Shown here one piece after another: positions 17,027 through 26,742 of a stretch of 64,000 nucleotides of DNA. The position numbers were made by a program, and so were the translations under genes. The first letter of the stretch is position 1; each line of letters opens with the position of its first letter. Source of the DNA: Cellulomonas gelida (GTDB lineage Bacteria > Actinomycetota > Actinomycetes > Actinomycetales > Cellulomonadaceae); contig NZ_BJLQ01000015.1 of assembly GCF_006538725.1 (NCBI RefSeq), positions 1 to 64,000 of the forward strand, in the 5' to 3' direction. Below the pieces are notes generated by a model. It was given only the letters and a program-made list of their open reading frames with translations. It was not told the origin of the DNA and searched no databases.

Positions 17027-18085
17027 ATGACCCGGATGCGCTATACCCCGGCCGACTACCTCGACCTCACACCTGAGGACGCGCGACGCCAGTGGCTTGC
17101 GATCCTGGATCGCCGGCCGGTCGAGCAGGGCCAGCGGCAAGAGAACTTCACGCCCGTCGAGACGGTCCTGTGCCTCGCGGCGATGTACCTCGTCGACAGC
17201 TCGCGGTTCAGCAATAGGGCCGCGGTGCACGCGCCGCATCCCGTGCCCGAGCTCGCGCGGCTGTTCCGCCGCCCGCCTACGAGCGTCATCGCCAAGATGG
17301 ACAACCTCGACGGGGCGCGCCCCAAGGGCAACAAGAACGACGTCCTCGTGGCGGCCGCATTAAGGAGCGACCGTGCGCACCTCGCGGCGGTCTACCGGGC
17401 GTGCTTCGCCGGCGCTCGGAGCGTGGGGATAGACGAGGCGGCACTTCCTGACTTCCTCGGGATCGAAGCTGCCGGGGAGGTCTGGCTGCTCGGGCAGGAC
17501 GAGCTCGGGCCGAGCGTCCTCGAGCTCGCCGTCGCAGAGGCGCTCGGGACTTTCGCTGGTGCCGGATACGACGAGCGGGAGACCGAGCGGATCACGCTCG
17601 CCGCCGTCCGTGTCGGCCAGCACCGATTCGCGCGGGACGTCCTCACCAACTGCGGCCACGCGTGCGTGTTCTGCGGGTTCGCACTGCCGAGCGCAGGGCC
17701 TTCGCACCTGCTGCGGGCCAGCCACGTGAAGCCGTGGCGCGACGCGACGAAGCGTGAGCGGCTGCACGTCGCCAACGGACTTGCCGCCTGTCCCACGCAC
17801 GACGCGGCATTCGACCAGGGGCTTCTCACCATCGAGGACGACCTGCGCATCACGGTTGCACCGGGCCTCGCCCTCGACCGTGACCGTCGGCCGGAGGTGC
17901 AGCGGTACTTCGGCGCACCGCACCTGTTCGAGCGGGTGGAGCTGCCGCAGAGGGCGGTCGTTATCGACGTGCACTACGCGCAGTGGCACCGAGAGCACGT
18001 CTACAGACCGAACGAAACGACGGTTTCCGCGCCGATGCGAGCCTTCCGCCTGACCAAACCTGGGGGCGCGCCGGCGGGGCAGTGA
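17027..18085 (+). CDS. HNH endonuclease
   Basis: This 352-residue protein has a C-terminal HNH domain of the HNH_2 type: a CVFCG zinc knuckle near residue 215, then LLRASHVKPW with the catalytic His, then HVANGLAACPTHDAAFDQGLL. The N-terminal 190 residues are helical with no named domain. The block RVGQHRFARDVL before the zinc knuckle is the usual lead-in of these nucleases. It starts 50 bases after a SNF2 helicase remnant, so it may be the surviving partner of a former helicase-nuclease restriction system. The gene is intact; an alternative start is ATG 17036. Confidence 0.82.
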   Translation: MTRMRYTPADYLDLTPEDARRQWLAILDRRPVEQGQRQENFTPVETVLCLAAMYLVDSSRFSNRAAVHAPHPVPELARLFRRPPTSVIAKMDNLDGARPKGNKNDVLVAAALRSDRAHLAAVYRACFAGARSVGIDEAALPDFLGIEAAGEVWLLGQDELGPSVLELAVAEALGTFAGAGYDERETERITLAAVRVGQHRFARDVLTNCGHACVFCGFALPSAGPSHLLRASHVKPWRDATKRERLHVANGLAACPTHDAAFDQGLLTIEDDLRITVAPGLALDRDRRPEVQRYFGAPHLFERVELPQRAVVIDVHYAQWHREHVYRPNETTVSAPMRAFRLTKPGGAPAGQ

Positions 18086-18198
18086 CAGGGGCGGAGGCAC
18101 GGAGCTCTGCGCGGGCGGATCCTGGGCCGGTGCCGTGCAGGCCTTACTCCTGGGCGGCCGGCACGAGCCCTGCAGCGTATGCGCGGTGGACCACGGCG

Positions 18199-18880
18199 TC
18201 ACCTCCCGTCGTGTGCGTCGAAGGTGGCGCGATTGGGCGACTCGTCGTTGAGCGGTGGGGTGTCCACTCGCAGTTCGGTGTGTGCCGGCGTGCTGTGACC
18301 GTGCGACACGCGCGCCAGTTCCTTCCACCGAGCCCGCGCGGCCGCATGGTGCTCCTCGATCAGCCCCACGACCGGCAGCCGGGTGTCGTGCACCGAGATC
18401 CGCCGCCCGTCCAGTACGGCCAGGCTCTCGTGCCGCTCCAGCAGCGTCGGCGCGACCTGGGTCGTCTACGTGCGCGGGTGGAACGTCAGCACCAGCCGGT
18501 CGGACAGGCGGTGCAGTCGGCTCGCAGCAGCAGACCGCTGTCGTCCGCGTACTCGGGGCGGTCGGAGAACCGGTACAGGTGCGCCGCGGCGAGACCATCT
18601 CCGGCTGCGCCCTTGTGTCCGCGCACGTCGGTCCGAACCGGTCGAGGAGCCGCTCCCGGAAGCGCTGCTGCCCGGCGCGCCGTCGCGCGACGATGTCGAC
18701 ATGACCGCCGACGATCGCCTGCCGTCCCGGACGATCAGGTCACCGTGTGCGATGGCTTGTGTTGACGACTTCCGAGTAGTACACGTCGCGCCGCCCATGG
18801 AAGTCGCCGTAGGGGCGGTCGATCAGGTCGTCACCGGTCCGCATGAGGTAGTTCCGGGCCGACGGCAAGGACCCGACACT
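18199..18880 (-). pseudogene. Frameshifted HNH endonuclease pseudogene
   Basis: Pieces of one protein are spread over three frames of the minus strand. In order they are LIDRPYGDFHGRRDVYYSEV (about 18850-18780), VDIVARRRAGQQRFRERLLD (about 18700), AAHLYRFSDRPEYADDSGLLL (about 18590), RLVLTFHPRT ending at a TAG, and then VAPTLLERHESLAVLDGRRI running to a stop at 18199. The GQQRFRERLLDRFGPTCA and AAHLY/GLLLR blocks are those of HNH nucleases. At least two frameshifts and one stop, probably TGG to TAG, break it. It is distinct from the intact HNH gene next to it. The 113 bases between that gene and this pseudogene show nothing else. Confidence 0.65.
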
Positions 18881-18950
18881 GCGGCCGCTGGGCGCCATGC
18901 GCCGAGGCCAGTAGGAAGGCCTGGCAGCGGGCAAGCTCCCGGTGACGGTT

Positions 18951-18983
18951 CACCCGCCCGCCGCTACCGGGGGTGGGCGGGTG
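18951..18983. terminator. 9-bp GC hairpin
   Basis: Bases 18951-18959 (CACCCGCCC) pair with 18975-18983 around a 15-base loop between the HNH pseudogene and the ABC transporter genes. It could stop transcription coming from the minus-strand ABC operon. Nothing else was seen in 18984-19080. Confidence 0.4.
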
Positions 18984-19080
18984 CGGGTGACGAGAGGGCT
19001 GCGTCCGGCTGTCTCATCAAGGTGTCTCGTCGTGCGCGCCGTCGTCAGGCACAGCGGCTCTCGCGGGGCCATCGGTGCAC

Positions 19081-19779
19081 TCACGTCCCGACGGCCGATC
19101 GCAATCCTTCTTCCAGTCGTCCGTCGAGCATCCGGACGGTCCGGTCGACCGAGTCGAGGGTCGAGGCGTCGTGCGACACGACGAGTGTGGCCGCGTCGAG
19201 CTCGCGGGCAAGGCGCGTGATGAGGTCGATGACCTGGGTGCCGCGCGCGTGGTCGAGCGCCGACGTAGGTTCGTCGACGAGGAGGACCTGCGGGGCGCCG
19301 ATCAGCGCGCGGGCGATCGCCACACGCTGCCGTTGCCCGCCGGACAGCTGAGCGGGTCGCTTGTGCGCGTGGTCGCTCATCCCCACCTGGGCCAGGAGGT
19401 CCAGGGCCCGCGTTCGCAGGCTGGCGGGTCGGTCGCCGCGCAGGTGTGCGTGGAGCTCGAGCTGTTCGAGCGCGGTCAGGGATCCCAGCAGCTGCGGCGA
19501 CTGGAAGACGATGCCGATCCGGTCGAGACGCGTCCGGGTGGCCGCGGCGACCGTGGTACCGGGGTGGAAGGCGACGTCCTCGCCGATCCGGACCGTGCCC
19601 GCGGTGGGCCGGGTGAGACCGGCGGCCACGGCGAGCAGGCTCGACTTGCCGGAACCGGACGGTCCCAGCAGCGCTGTCGTGGTGCCCGAGGGGACTGTCA
19701 GGTCGAGGTCCTCGACGGCGGTGAGGGTCGAGTCGCCGTCGGGGTAGACGAGGGTGATGGCGTCCAGGTGCAGGTCCAT
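19081..19779 (-). CDS. ABC transporter ATP-binding protein (MacB/LolD-like)
   Basis: The 232-residue ATPase has Walker A GPSGSGKSSLL at about residue 40, the signature LSGGQRQRVAIARAL, Walker B VLLVDEPTSALD and the switch His in LVVSHDAS. Sequence order and length match the MacB/LolD group, which powers FtsX-like permeases in export or extraction of peptides or lipids. The permease gene lies directly upstream, 16 bases away, in the same operon. A two-component system is divergent from the pair and probably controls it. The start at ATG 19779 follows a GGAGG-like site. Confidence 0.9.
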   Translation of the reverse strand: MDLHLDAITLVYPDGDSTLTAVEDLDLTVPSGTTTALLGPSGSGKSSLLAVAAGLTRPTAGTVRIGEDVAFHPGTTVAAATRTRLDRIGIVFQSPQLLGSLTALEQLELHAHLRGDRPASLRTRALDLLAQVGMSDHAHKRPAQLSGGQRQRVAIARALIGAPQVLLVDEPTSALDHARGTQVIDLITRLARELDAATLVVSHDASTLDSVDRTVRMLDGRLEEGLRSAVGT

Positions 19780-19795
19780 GGCGTTCCTCCGGTGC

Positions 19796-20890
19796 TCAGC
19801 GCGCGGCGAGTGCGACGTGGGGGTCGATGGTGGTGATGCGGGCGATCGCCAGGACGGCGCCGACGAGGCCGAGGGCGACCAGGGCCGCCGCGGGCAGCAG
19901 CGTCGTCGTGGTGGTGACGACCACCGGGACGACGTCGGCCAGGAGGGTCGCGCCGACGGCAGCCACCCCGGTGCCAAGACTGACGCCGATGACCAGCACG
20001 AGGAGCGCCTGGCCGATGGCGTCGCGCAGCAGGTAGCGGGTGGACGCGCCGAGCGCCTTGAGGACGGCGATGTCGCCGAAGCGGCTGATGGTCCAGACGG
20101 TGAAGAACGCGCCGACCACCAGCGCCGAGATCGCGACGAGGAACGCCTGCATGGTCAGGAGCGAGCCGTTCTCCGACGAGAACGAGCTGATGGCGGCTCG
20201 CGACTCGCCGACGCCCAGCGTGGCGGTGCCCGCAGCGGCGTCGGTGCGGCGGACGGTGTCGTCCTGGACGTCGCCCGTCACCGCGACGACCGTCGCGACG
20301 TCCCCCTCGTCGGGCGCTGGTGCTCGCCCGCCGATCGTCTGCCAGTCCGCCAGGGCGACCCAGACGACGGGGGTGTGCGCGTAGGACGCGTCGACGTCCA
20401 GGACCGCCCCCACCCTCAGGTCGTGCCCCCCGAGGCTGAGGGTGTCGCCGGTGGCGATCGACAGGCCGTCGGCAGCGCCTCGGGACACCGTCACCGTTCC
20501 GCCGGCGGGCGCAGGCGCGTCGGCGGGCAGCAGGCTCGATGCCGGCTCGACCCCGAAGGCGGTGACAGCCGCGGTCGTGGCCGCCGACTGCGCGCGTGCG
20601 GTGGCCACGCCCAGGAGCTCGGCGTCCTCGACACCGGTCGCCGCCGACCAGGCGTCCCGCTGAGCGGAGGTGACGGTGGACGCAGTGAAGTCCGGGCTGT
20701 CGCCCGGCTCGGGCATCGCGAACGCGAGGTGGCCGACCGGGAGGTCGGTGACGGCCGACGTCGACTCCCGGGCCAGGCCGGCGGTCAGCGAGGAGAGGAA
20801 CGCCACGAGGAAGGTGATCAGGGTGATCACGACGAGCATGAGGGCGAAACGGCCACGGGCGTGGCGCAGGTCGCGCAGCGCGACGAACAT
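19796..20890 (-). CDS. FtsX-like ABC transporter permease
   Basis: This 364-residue permease has one N-terminal membrane helix (FALMLVVITLITFLVAFLSSL), a large extracytoplasmic domain (about 45-240) and three C-terminal helices (AFLVAISALVVGAFFTVWTI, ALLVLVIGVSLGTGV, ALVALGLVGAVLAIA). This is the MacB/FtsX plan. The block ISRFGDIAVLKALGASTRYL is the FtsX coupling motif. ATG 20890 has an excellent CCAGGAGG ribosome site. With the ATPase just downstream it should form one transporter, probably for cell-envelope stress or antimicrobial compounds. Confidence 0.9.
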   Translation of the reverse strand: MFVALRDLRHARGRFALMLVVITLITFLVAFLSSLTAGLARESTSAVTDLPVGHLAFAMPEPGDSPDFTASTVTSAQRDAWSAATGVEDAELLGVATARAQSAATTAAVTAFGVEPASSLLPADAPAPAGGTVTVSRGAADGLSIATGDTLSLGGHDLRVGAVLDVDASYAHTPVVWVALADWQTIGGRAPAPDEGDVATVVAVTGDVQDDTVRRTDAAAGTATLGVGESRAAISSFSSENGSLLTMQAFLVAISALVVGAFFTVWTISRFGDIAVLKALGASTRYLLRDAIGQALLVLVIGVSLGTGVAAVGATLLADVVPVVVTTTTTLLPAAALVALGLVGAVLAIARITTIDPHVALAAR

Positions 20891-21041
20891 GGGACCTCCT
20901 GGTCTGCGAGCTGCCACCAGCCTGCGCCGATCGACGGCTCGGTCCATCGGCCCCTGGGACGCACGTCCGCGGACGAAGGGTGGCCGCCCGGCTCCACCTT
21001 TCGGCCGATGCGGCGCGGCGGAGCCTGGCTACCGTGGCGAC

Positions 21042-22352
21042 ATGCGTGCGCAGACCCTGCCGACGGTGACGCGGCGCCTGCTCGTCGGGCTCGACGTCCT
21101 GGTGGCCGGGCTCCTGACAGTGGCCGTCCTGCGCCCCGCCGACTCCGCCCGGCCGTCGGCCACCCTGCTGGCCGCCGCGGCGTTCGCGGCCCTGTACGCG
21201 GCCGGGCGCGCCACGATCCGGGTCCACGAGGCACCCTGGGACGCAGGTCGCGGACGGTGGTGGCCGGCGGGTGCGTGGATCGCGGCGCTGATCGTCGTCT
21301 GGACGATCCTCCTGCAGGTCAGCGACGGCGCCCTGTGGCTCGCCTTCCCGCTGATGCTGCTGCAGATGCACGTCCTCGGGCCGCACGCCGGGGTGCTCGC
21401 CGTCGTCGTGACCACCGTCGTCGCCGCCGTCGACGGCATGCTGCAGCGCGCCCCCGCGGACACCTCCGTCGCGCCGGCGCTCGGCCCGGCCGTCGGTGCG
21501 GCGGTCGCCGTGGCCGTCACCCTGGGGCTCGAAGCGCTCGTGCGCGAGTCCCAGGAGCGGCTACGGATGCTCGAGGAGCTCGCCCGCGCCCGTGACGACG
21601 TCGCCGCCGCCGAGCGGGAGGCCGCGGTCGCGACCGAGCGCGAGCGCCTCGCCCGCGAGATCCACGACACCCTCGCGCAGGGCTACTCCGCGATCGAGCT
21701 CCTCCTGCGGGCAGCGGAGCGGACCGTGGGCCACGACGAGACCCGCGCTCGCGCCTACATCGACCAGGCGCGCACCACCGCGCAGGAGAACCTCGCCGAG
21801 GCCCGCCGGTTCGTCCGCGCGCTCGCCCCGGCGGATCTGGACGGGGCGACCCTAGTCGCGGCACTGCACCGCATCGCGGACCGGACCGAGGCCGCTGCGG
21901 CCACGTCCCCCGGCGCGGACGACGAGCCTCGGGACGCGGCGCCCGGGTCGCTGATGGTGCGTGTCCAGACCTCGGGCGAGCCCCGAGCCCTCCCGCTCCA
22001 GGTCGAGGCCGCGCTCGTGCGCATCGCCCAGTCGGCCCTGGCCAACGTCGTCCAGCACGCCGCCGCCCGGCACGCCACCCTCACCCTCAGCTACCTGCCG
22101 GACGAGGTCATCCTCGACGTGGTCGACGACGGACGCGGCTTCGACCAGGACCGCCAGCCCCCACCCGACCGGCCCGGCGGGTTCGGCCTCACCGCGATGC
22201 GTTCCCGCGCGCGTGAGCTCGGCGGCTCGCTGACGATCGAGACCAGCCCCGGCGACGGCACCGCCGTCGCGGTCCGCCTCCCCGCGCACGACGAGGACGT
22301 CCGAGACCAGGCCCCGACCACCCGTCCGACGCAGCACCAGGAGGACCGGTGA
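21042..22352 (+). CDS. Sensor histidine kinase (NarL-system type)
   Basis: The 436-residue kinase has four to five N-terminal membrane helices (about residues 12-170), a coiled-coil link (RLRMLEELARARDDVAAAE), a HisKA_3 domain with the phosphorylated His in REIHDTLAQG (near residue 207), and an HATPase_c domain with DDGRGFD and GGFGLTAM. It lacks a large sensor domain, so the stimulus is probably sensed in the membrane. Its last codon overlaps the response-regulator start. It is divergent from an FtsX-type ABC transporter, as in bacitracin- or envelope-stress modules. Confidence 0.9.
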   Translation: MRAQTLPTVTRRLLVGLDVLVAGLLTVAVLRPADSARPSATLLAAAAFAALYAAGRATIRVHEAPWDAGRGRWWPAGAWIAALIVVWTILLQVSDGALWLAFPLMLLQMHVLGPHAGVLAVVVTTVVAAVDGMLQRAPADTSVAPALGPAVGAAVAVAVTLGLEALVRESQERLRMLEELARARDDVAAAEREAAVATERERLAREIHDTLAQGYSAIELLLRAAERTVGHDETRARAYIDQARTTAQENLAEARRFVRALAPADLDGATLVAALHRIADRTEAAAATSPGADDEPRDAAPGSLMVRVQTSGEPRALPLQVEAALVRIAQSALANVVQHAAARHATLTLSYLPDEVILDVVDDGRGFDQDRQPPPDRPGGFGLTAMRSRARELGGSLTIETSPGDGTAVAVRLPAHDEDVRDQAPTTRPTQHQEDR

Positions 22353-22975
22353 TCGACGTCGTGCTCACCGACGACCACCCCGTCGTGCGTGCCGGCCTGC
22401 GCGCGGTGATCGAGAGCGAGCCCGACATGCACGTCGTGGAGGAGTTCGGCACCGCCGAGGAGCTCCTGGCCCACGTCCGCAGGGGCGGACGTGCCGACGT
22501 GCTGCTGCTCGACCTCCAGTTCGGTCCGGGGCGCCTCGGCGGGGCGGACGCCACCCGGCAGATCGTCCAGGCCGGCGGTCCCCCCGTGCTCGTCCTGACG
22601 ACTTACGGCTCGGACGCCGACATCCTCACCGCCGTCGAAGCCGGAGCGACCGGGTACCTGCTCAAGGACGCCCCGACAGACGAGCTCACCTCCGCGATCA
22701 GGGCCGCAGCCGGTGGAGCCGTGACTCTCGGGCCGGCCGTGCAGGCGCGCCTCCTGGACCGCATGCGCCGCCCCGGCATCTCGCTCACGCTGCGCGAGCT
22801 CGAGATCCTCCGCATGGTCGCGCTCGGCCGCTCCAACGACGCCATCGCCCGCGAGCTCGTCGTCTCCCGCGCGACCGTGAAGTCCCACCTCGCCCACGCC
22901 TACGACAAGCTCGGCGTCCAGTCCCGAACCGAAGCCGTCGCCGTGGCACGCGAACGCGGCCTGCTCCCGAGCTGA
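22349..22975 (+). CDS. NarL/FixJ-type response regulator
   Basis: This 208-residue regulator starts at GTG 22349 and overlaps the kinase stop by four bases, a sign of translational coupling. The receiver domain has acidic residues TDDHP at 7-11, the phosphoacceptor Asp55 in LLLDLQF, a Thr in LVLTTYG and the Lys in LLKDAP. The C-terminal LuxR-type helix-turn-helix contains LTLRELEILRMVALGRSNDAIARELVVSRATVKSHL. It is the likely regulator of the divergent ABC transporter. Confidence 0.93.
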   Translation: MIDVVLTDDHPVVRAGLRAVIESEPDMHVVEEFGTAEELLAHVRRGGRADVLLLDLQFGPGRLGGADATRQIVQAGGPPVLVLTTYGSDADILTAVEAGATGYLLKDAPTDELTSAIRAAAGGAVTLGPAVQARLLDRMRRPGISLTLRELEILRMVALGRSNDAIARELVVSRATVKSHLAHAYDKLGVQSRTEAVAVARERGLLPS

Positions 22976-23055
22976 CGGAGCCCCGGCACTCCGGGCGGTC
23001 CGCGCGTCCTACTGAACTGAGCGCCACCCGCGGGAATGACTGTGCTCGGCGCGGA

Positions 23056-23076
23056 GTTGAGCCTGACAGACTCAAG
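23056..23076. promoter_or_regulatory. HAIR operator 1 (HspR site)
   Basis: TTGAG and CTCAA are separated by nine bases, matching the HAIR inverted repeat (CTTGAGT-N7-ACTCAAG) bound by HspR in actinobacteria. It lies 108 bases before dnaK. Confidence 0.85.
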
Positions 23077-23118
23077 TTTGCTGCTCGAACTTGCGACGGC
23101 CCGGCGGTCGGGTGCAAG

Positions 23119-23139
23119 GTTGAGCGCAGCGGACTCAAG
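23119..23139. promoter_or_regulatory. HAIR operator 2 (HspR site)
   Basis: This second TTGAG-N9-CTCAA repeat has its centre 63 bases from the first, that is, six helical turns, so both face the same side of the DNA. It lies 45 bases before dnaK and probably overlaps the promoter. Confidence 0.85.
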
Positions 23140-23183
23140 AGCGTCCAGTGCATCTGCATCACGATCGAAAGAAGGCACCACAC

Positions 23184-25043
23184 ATGGCACGAGCAGTCGG
23201 CATCGACCTGGGCACGACGAACTCCGTTGTCTCCGTCCTCGAGGGTGGCGAGCCCACGGTCATCGCCAACGCGGAGGGGTCGCGCACGACTCCGTCGGTC
23301 GTGGCGTTCTCCAAGACCGGCGAGGTCCTCGTCGGCGAGATCGCCAAGCGCCAGGCCGTCACCAACGTCGACCGCACGATCACGTCCGTCAAGCGTCACA
23401 TGGGCACGGACTGGTCCGTCGACATCGACGACAAGAAGTACACGTCGCAGGAGATCTCCGCGCGTGTGCTCGGCAAGCTCAAGCGTGACGCCGAGGCGTA
23501 CCTGGGCGAGCCCGTCACCGAGGCCGTCATCACGGTCCCGGCGTACTTCAACGACGCCGAGCGCCAGGCCACCAAGGACGCGGGCGCGATCGCGGGCCTC
23601 AACGTCCTGCGCATCATCAACGAGCCCACGGCGGCCGCGCTCGCCTACGGCCTGGAGAAGGGCAAGGAGGACGAGCTCATCCTCGTCTTCGACCTCGGCG
23701 GTGGCACGTTCGACGTGTCCCTCCTGGAGGTCGGCAAGGACGACGACGGCTTCTCGACGATCGAGGTTCGCGCGACCTCCGGTGACAACCGCCTCGGCGG
23801 CGACGACTGGGACAACCGGATCGTCGACTTCCTCGTCACCGAGGTGAAGAACTCGTCCGGCGTCGACCTGTCGAAGGACAAGATCGCGCTGCAGCGGCTG
23901 CGTGAGGCGGCGGAGCAGGCCAAGAAGGAGCTCTCGTCGGCCACCAGCACGAACATCTCGCTGCAGTACCTGTCGATGAGCGAGAACGGCCCGATCCACC
24001 TGGACACCAAGCTCACGCGGGCGAAGTTCCAGGAGATGACGAAGGACCTGCTGGACCGCACCAAGGCGCCGTTCAACTCGGTCATCCGCGACGCGGGCAT
24101 CAAGCTCTCGGACATCGACCACGTCGTGCTCGTCGGCGGCTCGACCCGCATGCCCGCGGTCACCGAGGTCGTCACGGAGCTGACCGGCGGTCGTGAGCCC
24201 AACAAGGGCGTCAACCCCGACGAGGTCGTCGCCGTGGGTGCCGCGCTGCAGGCCGGCGTCATGAAGGGCGACCGCAAGGACGTCCTGCTGATCGACGTCA
24301 CCCCGCTGAGCCTCGGCATCGAGACCAAGGGCGGCGTGATGACCAAGCTCATCGAGCGCAACACGGCCATCCCGACGAAGCGCAGCGAGATCTTCTCGAC
24401 GGCCGAGGACAACCAGCCGTCGGTGCTGATCCAGGTGTTCCAGGGCGAGCGTGAGTTCGCGCGGGACAACAAGCCGCTGGGCACGTTCGAGCTGACCGGC
24501 ATCGCGCCGGCGCCGCGCGGCGTCCCGCAGATCGAGGTCACGTTCGACATCGACGCGAACGGCATCGTGCACGTGTCCGCCAAGGACCGTGGCACGGGCA
24601 AGGAGCAGTCGATGACGATCACCGGCGGCTCGGCCCTCCCCAAGGAGGACATCGAGCGCATGGTGCGCGAGGCCGAGGAGCACGCGGCCGAGGACAAGAA
24701 GCGCCGCGAGGACGCCGAGACCCGCAACTCCGCCGAGCAGCTCGTCTACTCCACGGAGAAGCTGCTCGTCGACAACGCGGACAAGCTGCCCGAGGACGTC
24801 AAGACCGAGGTGCAGTCCAAGGTCGACGACCTCAAGAAGTCGCTCGAGGGCACGGACGCCGACGACGTGAAGGCCAAGACGGCCGCGCTGTCGACCGCCG
24901 CGCAGAAGATCGGCGAGGCGATCTACAGCCAGGCGCAGGCTGACGCGCCGGCGGACGCCCCGGCCGCTGACGCCACCGACGCCTCGTCCGACGAGGACGT
25001 CGTGGACGCCGAGATCGTCGACGACGAGGACGACAAGAAGTGA
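23184..25043 (+). CDS. dnaK: Hsp70 chaperone DnaK
   Basis: The 619-residue protein is a complete Hsp70. The ATPase domain opens with [15 protein letters not shown] and has the phosphate loop [14 protein letters not shown] and the adenosine motif [12 protein letters not shown]. The substrate-binding domain follows ([20 protein letters not shown]), then the helical lid and an acidic tail ending DDEDDKK. It binds unfolded peptides in an ATP cycle with GrpE and DnaJ. ATG 23184 follows GAAAGAAGG. Two HAIR sites upstream and hspR at the end of the operon show heat-shock feedback control. Confidence 0.98.
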   Translation: MARAVGIDLGTTNSVVSVLEGGEPTVIANAEGSRTTPSVVAFSKTGEVLVGEIAKRQAVTNVDRTITSVKRHMGTDWSVDIDDKKYTSQEISARVLGKLKRDAEAYLGEPVTEAVITVPAYFNDAERQATKDAGAIAGLNVLRIINEPTAAALAYGLEKGKEDELILVFDLGGGTFDVSLLEVGKDDDGFSTIEVRATSGDNRLGGDDWDNRIVDFLVTEVKNSSGVDLSKDKIALQRLREAAEQAKKELSSATSTNISLQYLSMSENGPIHLDTKLTRAKFQEMTKDLLDRTKAPFNSVIRDAGIKLSDIDHVVLVGGSTRMPAVTEVVTELTGGREPNKGVNPDEVVAVGAALQAGVMKGDRKDVLLIDVTPLSLGIETKGGVMTKLIERNTAIPTKRSEIFSTAEDNQPSVLIQVFQGEREFARDNKPLGTFELTGIAPAPRGVPQIEVTFDIDANGIVHVSAKDRGTGKEQSMTITGGSALPKEDIERMVREAEEHAAEDKKRREDAETRNSAEQLVYSTEKLLVDNADKLPEDVKTEVQSKVDDLKKSLEGTDADDVKAKTAALSTAAQKIGEAIYSQAQADAPADAPAADATDASSDEDVVDAEIVDDEDDKK

Positions 25044-25675
25044 CGGACCAGCCGACGACCCCCGGGCCCGAGCAGGGCCCGGGGGGCGGTTCCGACGAGG
25101 AGACGCCCCGTTTCACGGACAAGCGCCGCATCGACCCGGAGACGGGCCAGGTGCGTCAGCCGACGCCCGAGGAGGCCGTGATCGCCGAGGCGGAGGCCGC
25201 CGCGGCGGCCGGCTCCGAGGGGCTCTCCGACGCGCAGAAGCTCGCCGACGAGCGGCTCGAGGAGCTGCAGCGCGCCAACGCGGCGTACTACAACCTCGAG
25301 CAGCAGTACTCGGCGTACGTCAAGCGCTCGAAGGCCGACGCGCTCGCGGCGCACGACCGTGGCGTCGCCGCGGTCGCCGAGGCGCTCATCCCGGTGCTCG
25401 ACGACATCGAGCTGGCCCGTCAGCACGGCGACCTCGCCGAGGGTCCGTTCGCGTCGATCGCGGAGAAGCTCGAGACGACGCTCGGTCGGTTCGGGGTCGA
25501 GCGTTACGGGGCCGCGGGCGACGAGTTCGACCCCGCGATCCACGAGGCGCTCATGCACTCGCACTCGGCCGACGTGACCACGTCGACCGTGCAGATGGTG
25601 CTGCAGCCGGGCTACCGCACGAAGGACCGGATCCTGCGCGCGACGCGGGTCGCGGTCGTGGACCCGGAGGGGTGA
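25040..25675 (+). CDS. grpE: Nucleotide exchange factor GrpE
   Basis: The 211-residue protein starts at GTG 25040, overlapping the dnaK stop by four bases. It has a disordered N-terminus, a long coiled coil ([20 protein letters not shown]), and the beta-domain with [14 protein letters not shown] and [14 protein letters not shown], the GrpE signature. It releases ADP from DnaK. Confidence 0.96.
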   Translation: MTDQPTTPGPEQGPGGGSDEETPRFTDKRRIDPETGQVRQPTPEEAVIAEAEAAAAAGSEGLSDAQKLADERLEELQRANAAYYNLEQQYSAYVKRSKADALAAHDRGVAAVAEALIPVLDDIELARQHGDLAEGPFASIAEKLETTLGRFGVERYGAAGDEFDPAIHEALMHSHSADVTTSTVQMVLQPGYRTKDRILRATRVAVVDPEG

Positions 25676-25709
25676 CGAGGACGAGGACGACGAGCAGGAA
25701 GGAGGCGCC

Positions 25710-26681
25710 GTGACCGGGCAGGACTGGTTGGAGAAGGACTTCTACGCGGTTCTCGGCGTCCCCAAGGACGCCGACGCGGCGACCATCAAGAAGGCCTACC
25801 GCAAGCTCGCGCGCGAGAAGCACCCGGACCACAACCCGGGTGACGCGAAGGCCGAGGCGCAGTTCAAGGACATCGGCGAGGCCTACTCGGTGCTCTCGGA
25901 CGCCGAGCAGCGCCAGCAGTACGACCAGATCCGCGCGATGACCGGCGGTGCCCGGTTCACGTCGGGCGGTCGGGGCGCCGGCGGTTTCGAGGACATCCTC
26001 GGCGGCATGTTCGGCGCCGGGGCGCCGGGCGGGGGCAACACCCGCGTCCGGTACTCGCAGGGCGGGGCGGGCGGCTTCGAGGACATCCTCGGCGGGATGT
26101 TCGGCGGCGGGTTCCAGCGGGGCCCGCAGCCGGGCGTCGACCTGGCCGCGGCGGTCGAGCTGCCGTTCCGGCAGGCCGTCGAGGGCTCGACCGTCTCGCT
26201 GCAGGTCGAGAACCGCACGGTCAACGCGCGGATCCCGGCCGGCGTGCGCGACGGGCAGAAGATCCGCCTGCGCGGCAAGGGGCGCCCGGGCGAGCCGGGT
26301 GCACCCGCGGGCGACCTCGTCGTCACGGTGCACGTCAAGCCGCACCCGGTGTTCTCGCTCGACGGTCGCAACCTCAAGATCACCGTCCCGATCGCGTTCG
26401 ACGAGGCCGCGCTCGGGGCCACGGTCGACGTGCCGACCCTCAGTGGCGACACGGTCCGGGTCAAGGTGCCCGCGGGCACCCCGTCCGGCCGCACGCTGCG
26501 CGTCAAGGGGCGCGGCGTGCCGGGCAAGGACGCGAAGGACGCGGGCGACCTGATGGTGTCCGTCCAGGTCGTCGTGCCGCAGCGACTGTCGGAGGCGGCG
26601 CGCGAGGCGGTCCAGGCGTTCGGCATCGCGACGAGCGGTGAGGACGTCCGCGCTTCCCTCATGGACCAGGCGCGCCGGTGA
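25710..26681 (+). CDS. dnaJ: DnaJ co-chaperone without zinc finger (DnaJ/CbpA type)
   Basis: The 323-residue protein has a J domain with HPD at 38-40, a Gly/Phe-rich linker, and two C-terminal beta-sandwich domains. The four CXXCXGXG zinc repeats of type I DnaJ are absent; this agrees with the second-type DnaJ found in actinobacterial dnaK operons. The linker carries a tandem 90-base duplication, so GGFEDILGGMFG occurs twice. GTG 25710 has a strong GAAGGAGG site. It delivers substrates to DnaK and stimulates its ATPase. Confidence 0.95.
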   Translation: MTGQDWLEKDFYAVLGVPKDADAATIKKAYRKLAREKHPDHNPGDAKAEAQFKDIGEAYSVLSDAEQRQQYDQIRAMTGGARFTSGGRGAGGFEDILGGMFGAGAPGGGNTRVRYSQGGAGGFEDILGGMFGGGFQRGPQPGVDLAAAVELPFRQAVEGSTVSLQVENRTVNARIPAGVRDGQKIRLRGKGRPGEPGAPAGDLVVTVHVKPHPVFSLDGRNLKITVPIAFDEAALGATVDVPTLSGDTVRVKVPAGTPSGRTLRVKGRGVPGKDAKDAGDLMVSVQVVVPQRLSEAAREAVQAFGIATSGEDVRASLMDQARR

Positions 26682-26742
26682 CGACCCAGCTGGTCGTCGG
26701 ACTCGGTCGAGGCGGGGGCGGCGCGCGACGCGAGGGGGTGCG

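Noticed and set aside
11640..19080. Integrated mobile element with att repeats
   Set aside because: The region is accessory and decayed, but no integrase, transposase, tRNA target or flanking direct repeat was found.
22785..24683. Minus-strand open frame of about 632 codons opposite dnaK
   Set aside because: Such antisense frames opposite dnaK are well-known codon-bias artefacts. The translation has no recognisable domain.
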